Origin: Piper betle
Taxonomy: Eukaryota > Streptophyta > Magnoliopsida > Piperales > Piperaceae
Length of the DNA stretch: 64,000 nucleotides
Direction: 5' to 3'
Assembly: GCA_033002965.1 (NCBI GenBank)
Contig: JAURVB010009729.1
Location: forward strand, 55,767-119,766
A model generated the notes under the pieces. It did not search any database and was not told the DNA's origin. It saw only the letters and a program-made list of their open reading frames with translations. Shown in pieces: positions 38,224 to 48,850 of the stretch; positions within the stretch are counted from its first letter, which is position 1; every line of letters starts with the position of its first letter. A program made the translations under genes and the position numbers.

Positions 38224-38368
38224 AGTACACTTGACCCTCATAACTGATAACACACGGCCGGCCTCACTCACCACACGTGATCTAAAACTAACTCGACTCG
38301 AATCAACGACTGAACTAATCGGTTCACAAGTATAAATCCCTAACTCAAGTCACGGGTTTTACACTATC

Positions 38369-39192
38369 AGAGTCCAACAAAACTACAAGAGGAACTAAGT
38401 CGGGAAGGAGTGTACCAGTGATCACTCCCACGTCCCGCTTAGCCTCATTAGCTTTCACAACATACAGTCTGCATAGGTGCTTGGCTCTATTCCCATGACC
38501 CTATGCTGCTGGCGCTACATCTAGTCCATGACCAACTGCTGCGGCAACACCCCTTGTCACTATTTACCCTATTGACCATGCTAGTGCTGACCACCCCAAT
38601 GCTATTGTCCCTGGCCCTACAGCTTAGGTGGAAGCAGGGGCAAGAGAGCACATTGTGTTGGGGTTGGCAATATCTCCTAAGCCTGCTTTTAGCACAGTTG
38701 TTGCTACCTTGGCTAATACTAGTGCTGCTGCTGAGGCCTCTACTGATATTCTTGTTGGGGTATGGCCTAATACTATTGTTACTGATATGGTTGTGTCTGG
38801 AGACCTCGACATGAACACTCATCTATTCAGTCACCCATCTCACCGCAAGGAAAGCATGCGCTGGTACACCTCATGCACTGGCTTGGGTACCTCCTCTAAT
38901 AAGCCGAGGCACACTTAGTAGTTTTGACCACCATGTAACTGACCCTTTTGGTACCGTTGCACCTACAGCTGTCTGGGCACTTGTTGCACTTGCTGGGCTT
39001 GAACTGAATGGACGGCTACAATGACATCAGTATGTTGCCTCTTTGATGCTCCATGTTGATCCTAACTTCTGCCCTTCGCCTCTACATGGACTGCAACTGA
39101 GTAGATTGCCCTTGAGATCTCTTCAAAGTGGTGAATACGATGAGCAGCCTCACCCTCTAGGGCTCTCGCTACTACCTATACGAGGTGATTTA
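38369..39192 (-). pseudogene. Element B gag end and protease start
   Basis: On the minus strand a zinc-knuckle remnant (CFPCGE...) near 38850 is followed by a linker. A protease start reading VGVITGTLLPDLVPLVVLLDS then stops exactly where element A entered. The rest of the active-site motif is at 23033 and below. Stops are present. Two overlapping open frames on either strand (38487-38822, 38503-38814) are by-products. Confidence 0.65.
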
Positions 39193-39700
39193 GGTAACAT
39201 TTTACCGCACACAATCACAATAAATGCATAATAAACAATGCAAATATTAATAAAAATGTAAATTTTATATAAAAATCATATTTTAACAATGATCTAATAT
39301 GAAAAATATGATAAATAATATACCAGCGTGATCAAAATGATAAGAATTACATATCTTAATAAAGATCTACATGAAACCATGCAAAACAACCAAAGAAGGG
39401 GGGAAAGGCATATGGGGAGGGAGAGGAAGAGAAGGAGGAAGAAATAGGTGGAAAAGGAGGAGAAATGGGGAAAAGTGAGGGGAAAGAAAGAGGAAGAAGA
39501 CGAAGGTGATAACCGAGGGGAGGGGGAGGAGATGAGAGGAGAGAAAAAACAAGGCCACGAGGGAGGGATTTACAAAATACCCACCTACACGCAAGCACAA
39601 AGGCGCCTTGAGGGCGCCCTCGCTCCGTACACAGACGCAAACGTGCATCTTGCGAGGGAGCAAAGGCGCTAAGAGCCCCAATTCCCATTTAAAGTAGGCT
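39193..39700 (-). mobile_element. LTR fragment of element B family, next to the zinc-finger gene
   Basis: Aligns with 18290-18790: ATGCATAATAAACAATGCAA, TTATATAAAAATCATATTTT, GATCTAATATG, ATGAAACCATGCAAAAC, then a purine-rich run and a CAAGCACAAAGGC segment. It is the remaining piece of the right-hand (5') LTR of element B. The LTR start, primer site and gag 5' end appear deleted. It ends within about 70 bp of the start codon of the zinc-finger gene. Confidence 0.65.
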
Positions 39701-39760
39701 ACCCCACAATCGCAATTACTTAACTACCGCTTTTAGCCTTCGCCGTGCGTGCCCGGAAAG

Positions 39761-40690
39761 ATGGAGTCGACCATCGCCGGAGCCAACCTCCGGCGGCCTC
39801 GCAAGAAGCCACCGCGGCGCGCTCCTCCCGCCCCCGTCCCGCCCGTCAACGACCTCGGCGACGTCGACCTCCGTCGCTGCCACGCCTGCGGCGGTGGCCC
39901 CTCGCCGCTGCCTTGCGAGTTTCTCGACAGCCTGTGGCGGATCGTTCCCGTCTGCCGCCGCTGCGCCCTTTCCCTACACTCCTCCTCCCTCTGTTCTTAC
40001 TGCTTCCAACCCATCCCCGGCGGCGGCCCGTCCCCGGCGGCGGCGGCGTGGCCTGCGCCCAGTGCGGTCGGTCGGCGCACCCCGGCTGCCTTGCCGCCGA
40101 CCCCTTCGACGGCCACCTTCGTCTGCCTCGACTGCTGGGTGCCCCCTGCGTACGCCAGCAGGTACTCCAAGGATCGGAAAGCTTCCGTCTTTGGGGACGG
40201 ATCGATCTCCCTGGAGAAGGTGGTGCGGAGCGCCCACGCCGCGGCGGAGAAAGCGGCCGTCTTCGCTGCCGAGGCGCGGAGTCTCGACCACAGGAAGGCG
40301 ATGCGGGCACGGTCCGCGGCGGAGTTGGCGAAGAGCGCGATGGATTGCACCGCCGCCCTCGGCGGGAAGGTGAAGTCGGCGGCGGGGTTGGGGAAAGGCG
40401 GCGTCTTTGGAGATAAGGAGGTGGCGCTGCTGCTGCACCGGGCGATCAACTGCTCCCCCAGGTTCTATAGTAGGCGGCAGCGGGGGTCTTTGAATTCGGA
40501 GGTATTGCCTTCACCCGTGATTGAGAAGCCTTGTACCCCAATACCCAGATGGGAGAATGCTTCGAGTTCACCTTCTTCCGAAGCCGATTCTTTGAATTTG
40601 TGTGAATCAGACAAGGAAGAATGTGAGGATGATGATACTAATCGGTATGGTAAGACTTACACCAGGAAAAGGTTTCGAGCAAGAAATTAA
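39761..40690 (+). CDS. Cys-rich zinc-finger-like protein, unknown function, frame disturbed
   Basis: ATG at 39761 (AAGATGGAG, good context) opens 309 codons. The N-terminus is basic and Pro-rich. CxxC pairs lie at about residues 40-43, 65-68, 78-81 and 122-125 (CHAC, CRRC, CSYC, CLDC), with a conserved-looking CGGGPSPLPCE between. An Ala-rich helical region follows (about 145-220), then an acidic tail and a basic TYTRKRFRARN end. This suggests a PHD/RING-like metal-binding module. Residues about 91-118 have no Cys or His, but in the other frame nt 40048-40089 read VACAQCGRSAHPGC, just the CxxC...HxxC expected between the second-last and last pairs. That points to two compensating one-base shifts at about 40031-40047 and 40090-40114. 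A further frame change near 40690 would extend coding to 40926. GC is high at the 5' end and falls off, as in many monocot genes. Role unknown. Confidence 0.75.
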   Translation: MESTIAGANLRRPRKKPPRRAPPAPVPPVNDLGDVDLRRCHACGGGPSPLPCEFLDSLWRIVPVCRRCALSLHSSSLCSYCFQPIPGGGPSPAAAAWPAPSAVGRRTPAALPPTPSTATFVCLDCWVPPAYASRYSKDRKASVFGDGSISLEKVVRSAHAAAEKAAVFAAEARSLDHRKAMRARSAAELAKSAMDCTAALGGKVKSAAGLGKGGVFGDKEVALLLHRAINCSPRFYSRRQRGSLNSEVLPSPVIEKPCTPIPRWENASSSPSSEADSLNLCESDKEECEDDDTNRYGKTYTRKRFRARN

Positions 40691-41929
40691 AACTACGATT
40701 CCAATAAATGGTTTGGGTTTTTATAGGAGAAAGAATAAATTAGAAGCAGCAGAAAGTTTAGCAGTTGAGGAATTTACTTGTAATGAATCTGATTCGGTTC
40801 CAGTGGTTTCTGTAGGTGAAACGATATGTAGTAAGGGTGATCAAGCTTTGGACGTGGAAGAAGCTTCAAAATTGTCTTTGGTAGGAGAATTGACGTCGGA
40901 GGGTTGTAAGGGGAGGGTTCGACTGTGAAATCAGCTCCAGATATAGATGCTAGATGTATAATAATTTGCTTTACTTGTACAAGAATTTGTGGTATTTGTA
41001 AACAAGTCTGTTCTATGTTTCATTCTTCATGAATGAGCTGGTCAGCCTCGCCTTTTCAAATTGGTATTCTCCACATGGGCACTCTGAAGCATGATATGGA
41101 CTTCCGGTGAGTGCTCTTTGTTGGATCAGTGCTTCCTTATATCATTGATTTAGACTTGTGCACTTGCAACAATGTTGTTAAAAATTGTAGAAATCCTGAT
41201 ATGATTGGTGTTTTAATTGCTAAAGATATTATATTGCATTACCAATTTCTGACATAATCCACTCTAAGTGCTCTACTTTTTCCTAGCCTATATCATATCA
41301 GATGTAGTAGGGCAAACCTTTGGCTTCATAATGGCATGCATGAAATTTATAGGCATTCATTGCAAAGGGATGCTAACTAAGTTGGGGCATTTTGGAAACC
41401 AAATGATAGTAATTAAAATGGGGAACGCATTTTTGCAGGTTTTGTTTTCCTGTGCTAACAGACTTTGTCATTCAGTTTGTCCACCAAGAACACACCTAAT
41501 CATACAAAAGAAGTTCATGCTTTTGATAGAAATATTTGAGAAATAATCAATGTAATAGGCATATGTACCTCATCCTTCCTTTTATTCTTTCACAAAATAA
41601 TTTTGCGTTTTGAGTAATTTCTTAACCTACGACTAGCCTATTTTACCGAAGTAAGCAAAGGGGTTTCATAAGAAAAACAAAGTGTAAATCTTGTTTGCTG
41701 GGATTCAAATTTTGACAATATTGGGAAGTTCATCTTTTGCAAAACCTTTCATTGTTTGTTTGAATAAATTGAGTAATTAAAACAATTAGAAGTTATGTGG
41801 AATCATTTGCATGTACTATTAGCGGGAGGTTTGTGGTGGGGCTCTGCATATTAATTATCCTGTTGATGTCTTGTAATGGTTTCCTCTTCCTTGAATTTTT
41901 ATAAAAAAAGGTTCTGCACTGTTGACAAT
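40687..41929. repeat. Tandem segmental duplication, unit 1 (gene 3' end)
   Basis: Covers the end of the zinc-finger gene and its downstream flank. It aligns in order with unit 2 through AATAAATTAGAAGCAGCA, GGTGATCAAGCTTT, GGGCACTCTGAAG, TCCACTCTAA, a GGCA(A/G)ACCTTT block and GAATAAATTG. An open frame in the alternative register runs to 40928 with an acidic, Ser-rich translation, so part of this unit may be coding after a frameshift or in an unspliced exon. Confidence 0.85.
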
Positions 41930-43015
41930 AAAAACCTGAATCCATTAAAGGAAGTGGCTTCTATCAAGAAAAAACATAAATTAAAAGCAGCACGAAGTTT
42001 AGTATTTGATGAATGTCTTGAGTGCAATCTGATATGGTACCAGGGCTATCTGTAGGTAGCCTAATGTGGGGCAAGGGTAATCAAGCTTTAATTGTCGAAG
42101 AAGCTTTAAATTCGACATTTGTCGGAGAAGACATCTGACAGTTACAAGGGCGTCGAACCTGCTTCACATGTAACATTTGCTGACGAGATTTTGACTGTGG
42201 CATCAGCATCAGATTTTGTTCGGATTGGAAGAAGTGATACTGGAACCTAGGTATCTTCCTTGCTTCATTTTTGTTAATAGAGATTACAGTTTCTATTTCT
42301 GAAGTCTGCCAAATGGATCATCATGAATAAGGTCATACCTGTTGCCTCTTCAAATGGGTATTCTTCAAATGGGCACTCTGAAGAGCACAATCTTGGCTTT
42401 CATTGAGTACTCCTGATATGTTGTATCAGTCTTTTCTTATCGGTTTGTTTACGTACGGTGCCTTGTTAGAAGTTATAGGAAGGTGATCTGCTTTGTTGTA
42501 ATTGCCAATATATCTTATGTTGCCCGACCCATGTTAGTTTTTACATGAATCCACTCTAATTATTCTTGATTTTTCCATGTTTCATTATTCCATTTAGGAT
42601 TTTCACTGCTTTGTAATAGGGCAGACCTTTCTCTTCATTCTGACGTGCATGAGAATTATAGAAAATCAACATGAACCGTCGTCTTTCAAACGGAAAATTT
42701 GGTCTCTTTTGAATTGTAGTAGTTGGTTTGAATAACTTAAGAACCTAAATTTATGTACCTCGTGAACTAGGCGAGGAATATGATGAGGGGGAAATATAGC
42801 AATTTTGTTTGTGGGGTGGTATATTTGAATGGAAATCCATCTTCATGGACTTAAACTGTTTTTACAGCTTAACCCTATGTGAATAAATTGGAACAATCAA
42901 ATCGTTAGAAATATATTAGTATCTTTGGCAGAATTATGGTGATAAGAAATGGTGAAGTGCATTCGGAATGAGCTAATATCTGTATATGATGTTATCTTGT
43001 TCCTTTGAAATAGTT
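41930..43015 (+). pseudogene. Tandem segmental duplication, unit 2 (decayed copy of the gene 3' end)
   Basis: Begins with AAAACCTGAATCC (compare AAAACTACGATTCC at 40690) and follows unit 1 to about 43015 with many substitutions and indels. The coding-like part (41950-42210) has frameshifts and stops relative to unit 1, so it is a fragment and not a second gene. The copies are old. Confidence 0.82.
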
Positions 43016-44303
43016 GTTTATGATAAAATTATCACTGATCTTAGCATCTTGCCTCACAACCTCACACCATGACAGCCCAGGGAAACTGACATTGTGGTTT
43101 TTACTGACTTAATATGGTCTTTTTTGGTTGCTCAAAAAGCATATGCGTAACCTGTTTTATAAAGCATGATTTCTAAGGGTTGGGATTTGACATGTGATGT
43201 TCGAGTTCCTTTTCTCAAGCACACGGACAAAAAAATGCAGTAGCCAGCGTTATGGTTTTGACGTCGGTTTACTTAATTTAAATTCTTAATTTAAATTTGT
43301 ATAGCATTAATTAATTTTGTTTTCTGATGCGATATTGCCACAAGATTCTACGTTTTCCACCCACGCTCCCTACCCAGGTTATTAAATAAAATTTAACTTA
43401 ACTTTATATATAAGAACTTAAATAGTGAACGTAGATGGGTAAACGGGTGGTGAATATACACATAACATTTTTCTTACCACATCTATTAATCGATTATAAA
43501 TCTTTTTTGCTTAACGATAACTATCAAATAGCGTTTCTAGCATTTTGATCAGAAAGAGGTTACGGAATTTGCTCTAACATATATAGTTAGTCACGTCTGG
43601 CACAATTCACAAGTCCCAAGCTCAATCCCCACAAGACAATATAAAAACTCGCACAAAATGGTCTTTTACTATTCCTGGGTAGCAAAATTACAGGGGCTAA
43701 TACTGCACTGTCAAGATGAACTCTAATGTCATGCAAAAAACCATTATAGACCACGCGAATTTCAGCAACAGCTACAATAACATCATTGCTAATTTCAATG
43801 CTTTCATTTTTCCTCTCTGGCTATCATTTTTGAGCCAGATGGCTTGAGGTTTAAACCTCTGCAATGCAGCAGCCGCAATCCCATCTATAGACTTCAGCAA
43901 GTAGAATTTCTAGTCTACACATCGTCACACTACAATGGAATTTTTCTCAGAAAAAAATGGTGATGGCATTTTTGAAAAATGTACCGGCAACCCAATAGCA
44001 CCATCCTCAATCCTGGTAACACAGATGAAAACAAGGGGTCAAAATTGTATTATACAACACAAAACATTTATTGAACAGCACAATTAAAACTTGATAACGG
44101 TAAAAAGGATGAAGGACAATGTATGACCTTATCAAAGTTCATTCAGAATCAGACAAAGAAATGAACATAAAAAAGAATATAAAATAAGTACATATAAGGG
44201 AGAAAATAAAGACAACAAAGCATGACAATTAATGCTTTGCCAATCACAAGAGACAAAAATCCTGAAAATGAGCTCCTAACAAATGTAGAAATAGAGGGAA
44301 AAC
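43016..44303. other. Convergent intergenic region and U2A' 3' end
   Basis: AT-rich, no independent gene. The last exon of the U2A' gene should lie here. One acceptor candidate on the minus strand near 44017 (TGTGTTACCAG) would add one Asp codon and a stop in phase. It is not certain. Confidence 0.5.
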
Positions 44304-46862
44304 CTGCTCGATTGGTGTTGCATCATTTTTCTCGTGCTCATTCTCGCTACTATCATTAGCTTTGGATTCAGCATTTTCATCTTTGACATCAGTATCCATC
44401 TTATCACCATCTTCACTTGCTGCATCCACCATCATGCCACTTTCATCATGAACTGCAGCTTTAGTCATTTCAGTATCAGGAATTTGTAGATCTGCAGGTA
44501 GTTGCCCAGTTTTTAAAGCCTGTTTATGGCAAATTTTGAAGGAAAAAAAACCATTGTTAACCAGTTCCATGACTAAAAGCTCAAGAGGGTGCAGTACACA
44601 TCACCCCTAACACAATCTAATGTTTCCATAATAACAATAATTTATCCAAAAGTATCCTTATATTTGAAGGTGGAGTACCCGCTCAAGCCTCGCAACTTCC
44701 TCAAGTGTTGTTGAATTCACAATAGCAGCCTACATTCAATGAAAAGGCAATTAAAATAAAATTTGGTGTCCAAAAGGAACTTAAAAACTAAATGTTGACA
44801 TGAATTTCTAAACGAAGATCAGGACAACAAATTATTGCACATTATTAAATACATGCATAGGATTTCCATGGAAAGAGTACAAGAAAACTTCACTGAGGCA
44901 CAACTTACCTTAATTGCAATAATTTGTTCTTTTGTGGGAGCTGTTGGCTTAGATGGCTGCTCTTCCTTTTGGTTCTCATGATCATCTGGAATTTTACCTG
45001 GTGTAAATGTCTTGACAGATTCCCTTTTGGCCGCCTCTTCTGCTTCACGTGAAGAAAATAGCTTTTCTGCCTCATTCCTCTCCTGAATACATGTAAAATG
45101 TCACACCCCTTAAAGGGCCATAAACTTAAATCACAAGCCATCTTGACATATACTCCAGAATCTAAGTCATACATTGGAAATGCTTAAGAATCATTTTTTA
45201 ACCTCTTAAGACATGTTAACCGCATAGGGAAGCTGTACCATTGTCCAGAAACAATTACTATTCTAAACAGTAACCTCTTAGGCATGTTAACCATATAGGC
45301 AAACTGTACCATTGTCCAGGCATAATTATATTTTAAATACTACACGAGAACAATCCCCAAAACAGTAAAATACAATGGTTTAGGTCACTACTACATTCTG
45401 AAAATAATGAAAAAAAATATCATAGATAACGAATGAAGCATTCTAAAGAGCGCAAGAAATATTTTCTAACGGCAGTAAACTGAGAGGACAACACATTTTA
45501 CCAAAACCTCAAACATGAAACAAATTGAAGTTCAACAATTAGTCATGTGTTGGTGGCCACCCTTCATACCAGTTAAAAACAAAGCATCTCACCTTTTGCT
45601 TCACCTTTCTGAAGTCCAGCAACCGCAAATGTTTCAGTTTGTGAATCACATACAACCTGTAGCTCGGTTGCTTAGTAATATTGTTGTCCAAAAGACTCAG
45701 AGAATGAAGCTTGGTGAGAGATTCAAGGGGCTCGATCTCCACCAAGTTCACAAGTCTGTTGTTCGTAAGAACCAATGTGTGCAACTTAGGTAAGAACTCT
45801 GTAGATAACAATGCAAAGAACATCAGCTTCTCATTTGATTCCAACGACAAGAAGAAAATAGCTACATAATTTACCTCCAATGTTAGGGTTGATGCGTGTG
45901 ATTCTGTTATTGTTTACCAGCAAAGTACCAAGACGACTCAAATAAGGGAAATTCTCCAGCTTGACAATCTCATTATCAGACAAATCAATTGTATCAAATT
46001 GGTCCTAAAAGGCAAGATAATAAGTGATATTATTTCAAACAAACCAAACTCTAAATAGCAGCAACAATAGGATACTAAGATAACCAGTTGATGTATGCAT
46101 TAGAAAGGCCAACTACATGTGATTCCAGACCGAAAACCACTAATGCATTAGAAAGGCCAACCATAGGTGATTCCGATGATACTCAAACAGCAAAATATGA
46201 AAGAAGAAATATCTCCCAGTTATGCACGAACAAAAAAGATAATAAATTTTCTATAGTGATCAACAACTAAAAGTAAGGTCAAGTTCATATCATTTGAGAA
46301 TGCCAACTCATTAATTTCAGCCATTGATCATAACAAAACCTTAAAAAAGTGAACATCAGAACATATATATAGGCATAATCACATAAATAAACGGAACTTT
46401 CAATACAGAATACGAAATTTTGACTAATAACAAAATGCTTCTCCGTCATTTCTTGCCTAACCAGAGCAGTTTTGCCATTGATAACAATCAAATTTTTGAA
46501 ATGACGAACTAAGAACAAGTACAGCGTGCAATCACCTTAAAGAAAATAGTTTTCGACACAGATTGCGAAATGCCAACATAAATAATTCTATTTTTTTAAA
46601 AAAAAGATCAGTAACAACTCACCTCGGTCGCACCCAAGTTCTCAATTACCGGAATTTTGTTCCCTGCACCAACATACCATTTCAGCAACAAAGCTTCAAT
46701 AAATAACCCAAAAAATGAAGAACAAAAAATAAACAACACCAACAACAGAGAGGAAGAGGAGAAAAGAAAGGGGACAGAACCTCTCAAGTCGAGCTCACGG
46801 TCGGCTACGGCGTTGAAGAAGTGAGGGCACTTCCAGATCAGGTCGGCGGTGAGCCTCACCAT
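44304..46862 (-). CDS. U2A': U2 small nuclear ribonucleoprotein A' (leucine-rich)
   Basis: Minus strand, exons 46781-46862, 46623-46663, 45875-46004, 45593-45798, 44909-45082, 44679-44729 and 44304-44519. All have GT-AG introns and phases that join to 300 codons. The start MVRLTADLIWKCPHFFN and the ELDLRG, DQFDTIDLSDNEIVKLENF and NRLVNLVEIEPLESLTKL blocks are the leucine-rich repeats and cap of U2A', ending in SYRLYVIHKLKHLRLLDF. In the family this domain holds the U2B'' RNA-recognition protein and the pair binds stem-loop IV of U2 snRNA for branch-site recognition in the nucleus. Exons 5-7 code for a basic-acidic helical tail (KEQIIAIKAAIV, TTLEEVARLER), then a Glu/Asp/Lys-rich end. The terminal exon after 44304 is not identified. 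Length is somewhat above the usual 250-280 residues because of the acidic tail. Confidence 0.95.
45202..45338. repeat. Tandem ~68-bp repeat in U2A' intron
   Basis: Two neighbouring copies (AACCTCTTA.G.CATGTTAACC ... GTACCATTGTCCAG) lie in the intron between exons 4 and 5. A second short duplication (ATGCATTAGAAAGGCCAAC, about 46095 and 46143) lies in the intron between exons 2 and 3. Neither touches a splice site. Confidence 0.8.
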
Positions 46863-46924
46863 GGCTGACGCCGCCGAAATGCAGACGTCGCCGCTCCGAT
46901 CTGCGTCCTCCTAGGGGTTCTCTT

Positions 46925-46934
46925 CTAGGGTTTT
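46925..46934 (-). promoter_or_regulatory. Telo-box in U2A' promoter or 5' UTR
   Basis: The minus strand reads AAAACCCTAG, about 65 nt before the ATG. AAACCCTA motifs are common close to the start of plant genes for ribosomal and RNA-processing proteins. The match and position fit; use is inferred. Confidence 0.6.
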
Positions 46935-47005
46935 ACCCCCAAATTGGCAGACGCGGGGCGACCAAGTTGAGCGGGCAAGGAAACGGCGTCAGCGGGCGGA
47001 TTGCT

Positions 47006-47632
47006 TCGGGGGTGGTAATTGAACAAGCGAGCCGAGTTTGATTGGTGTTTGAACTCGCCTCGAATGATTCGAAACTCGTTCAAACTTGACTCGACTTGAA
47101 TATCTTTTATATGTTCGAGTACAACTCATGCTCGAATATACTTAAACTATTTAATTTTTCTGAGCTCGAACCCGGCTCGTTCGTGAGCTCGAAACTGGCT
47201 CGATTAAAAGTCAAAAGTCTCTCACTTAAAAAAATGCACTCAATGTGGATTGTACCTACAACCTTAAGGTCACCAACTTAAATACTTACCACAACTTAAA
47301 TACTTACCATCTCAACTATTTCACTTCTTTGTTATTATATTGTGTGTGTGTATATATATATATAAATAAATAAATAAATAAAATAAATATAAAACTATTA
47401 TTATATTATTTTATCGAGTTGAGTTCGAGTCGAGCTCCGAGTCGAATTCGAGTCGAGTTCGAGTTATAACCGAGTCGAGTCGAGTCGAACACAACCTTAC
47501 TCAAGCTCATCTCGTAAGATTCGAGTTCAAGTCGAATTTGAGCTCGAGCATTTAAATGTCGAGTTTCGAGTCGAGTCAAGCCGAGCCGAACGCTAAATGC
47601 TCACGAACTGGCTCACTCAATTAGCAACCCTA
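47006..47632. mobile_element. Non-autonomous hAT-like element (MITE-like), 627 bp
   Basis: Flanked by 8-bp duplications GGATTGCT (46998-47005) and GGATTGTT (47633-47640), seven of eight identical. The ends are inverted: left TCGGGGGTGGTAATTGAAC...GCGAGCC, right on the other strand TAGGGTTGCTAATTGAGTGAGCC. The interior is dense in CGAGTCGAG-type repeats on both sides of an AT-rich middle with a TATA/AAAT microsatellite at about 47340-47390. There is no coding frame. It lies about 145 bp upstream of the U2A' start codon. Confidence 0.85.
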
Positions 47633-47640
47633 GGATTGTT

Positions 47641-48302
47641 GTCTCATCGTTTGCTATTTAACCTACACAAGTGTATGCCGGGCTAATGGTAATTCTGTTC
47701 AAATTTCAGCTCGGACCTCGACTCGAAAAAGATTACATTCAAAGTTTGACTATATTAAATGAGTGTTAGGCGGGCTTGGCCCAAAGGTATAAATATTTTA
47801 TACAAAGAATAAGTTTTTTACTATATTCATCTTATATTTCTATATTCAAATTTCATTAAATTATGAAATATCATTGTGTGACGATGATAATCTTAAATAA
47901 AAGTATGCATGATTAAATTATCTTTTATATATATTATATTAAAATTACAATATTTTATTCATAAATTAAATTTTAATATAAATTATACAAAAGAAAAGTA
48001 TCATTAAATATGAAATAAACTTGAAATGACTCGACTACCTATTATCTCAACTCAAATTTGACATCTAGTGAATGGAACTCAAGTCAAGCAAAACTCAACC
48101 CGGCTCACCTAATGAGCAGCCTTGCGGGTTCTTTAGTGCACGGATGTTCATATTTTAGGTATTCAGAATTTGCTCGTATTTTAGATATTCAGAATTCAAC
48201 ACCAAGTAAGAATCTTATTTTTTAAATGTTAGTCACAACCACTATAAATTATACAACGATGTATAGATTTAGATTATATATATACTATATATATATAAAT
48301 AA
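47641..48302. other. AT-rich intergenic, no gene
   Basis: No coding frame or element end seen. Short AT repeats occur near 48270-48300. Confidence 0.6.
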
Positions 48303-48589
48303 ATTGCAATGCGCTGCTAGTTTTGGCAGCGCATGGCTTGTTGGCTGTTGGATGAAATCCAATGACCCACAACCCCCAAAGCACAACCCACCCCCCCCCC
48401 CCCGAGCCCCACCTGGCCCGGCCCGTCTGCACCTCGTCGCGGTGCACCTGTCGGCCGCCCGCCGCCCCCTGTGATGACGACGACCAGGCCAACCTGCTGT
48501 GGCCTCCCGCCTGCCACCCCCTCAGCTACAACCCCTGCCACCGCAGCCCCCCTGCACCAGTCCCTGCCACCATTTGCGGCCGTGGCTGG

Positions 48590-48850
48590 GCTCGACTCAA
48601 GTCAAAAAAAATTAGACTCGGTCTCGACTTGAGTCAAGTCAATAAAAAATTGACTCGGTTTCAACTCGAGTCAAATCAATAAAAAATTGACTCGAGTAAA
48701 GTCAATAAAAAACTAGACTCAGTCTCGACTCGAGTCAAGTCAATAAAAATTGACTCGGTTTTGACTCGAGTCAAGTTAATAAAAAATTGTCTTAGTCTCG
48801 ACTCGAGTCAAGTCAATAAAAACTTGACTCGATCCCAACTCGAGTCAATA
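48590..48850. repeat. Tandem array of ~45-bp GACTCGAGTC units
   Basis: About six imperfect units of TTGACTCG..(T/C)..GACTCGAGTCAAGTCAATAAAAA. Each contains a near-palindrome GACTCGAGTC. It sits at the inner edge of the GC-rich subterminal region of the MULE. Confidence 0.88.

Larger units (their letters stand above)
23034..38363 (-). mobile_element. Element A: complete nested Tekay/Del-like gypsy retrotransposon
   Basis: Bounded by TGTAACACACC at 23034 and GGGTTTTACA at 38363, with target duplications CTACC (23029-23033) and CTATC (38364-38368), four of five bases identical. The element reads on the minus strand: 5' LTR 34236-38363, primer site at 34221-34232, gag, protease, RT, RNase H, integrase with a chromodomain-like tail, polypurine tract at about 27051-27062, 3' LTR 23034-27050. 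Without its own insertions the LTRs are about 3.0 kb and the interior about 5.5 kb. It interrupts the protease of element B. All frames are decayed. Confidence 0.9.
34236..38363 (-). mobile_element. 5' LTR of element A
   Basis: Sister of 23034-27050. The LTR start is worn (CTACAACTCCCTAAATC for TGTAACACCCCAAATC). It holds a GC-rich island at 36200-36760, whose 197-codon minus-strand frame is compositional, and a solo LTR inserted at 37088-38223. A TATATAGGACTGGGAAGG block at about 35388 corresponds to the conserved TATA region of the younger copies at 54-56 kb. Confidence 0.87.

Noticed and set aside
38503..38814. 103-codon Leu-rich plus-strand frame resembling a membrane protein
   Set aside because: It is antisense to the gag-protease remnant of element B; the Leu runs come from CAG/GCT-rich sequence.
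39745..40449. Other long frames over the zinc-finger gene
   Set aside because: Shadows of the GC-rich coding region, except that part of the 39745 frame reveals the displaced CxxC-HxxC motif, reported as a finding.
47340..47400. TG/TA/AAAT microsatellite as a separate feature
   Set aside because: Internal to the hAT-like element at 47006-47632 and short; mentioned there.
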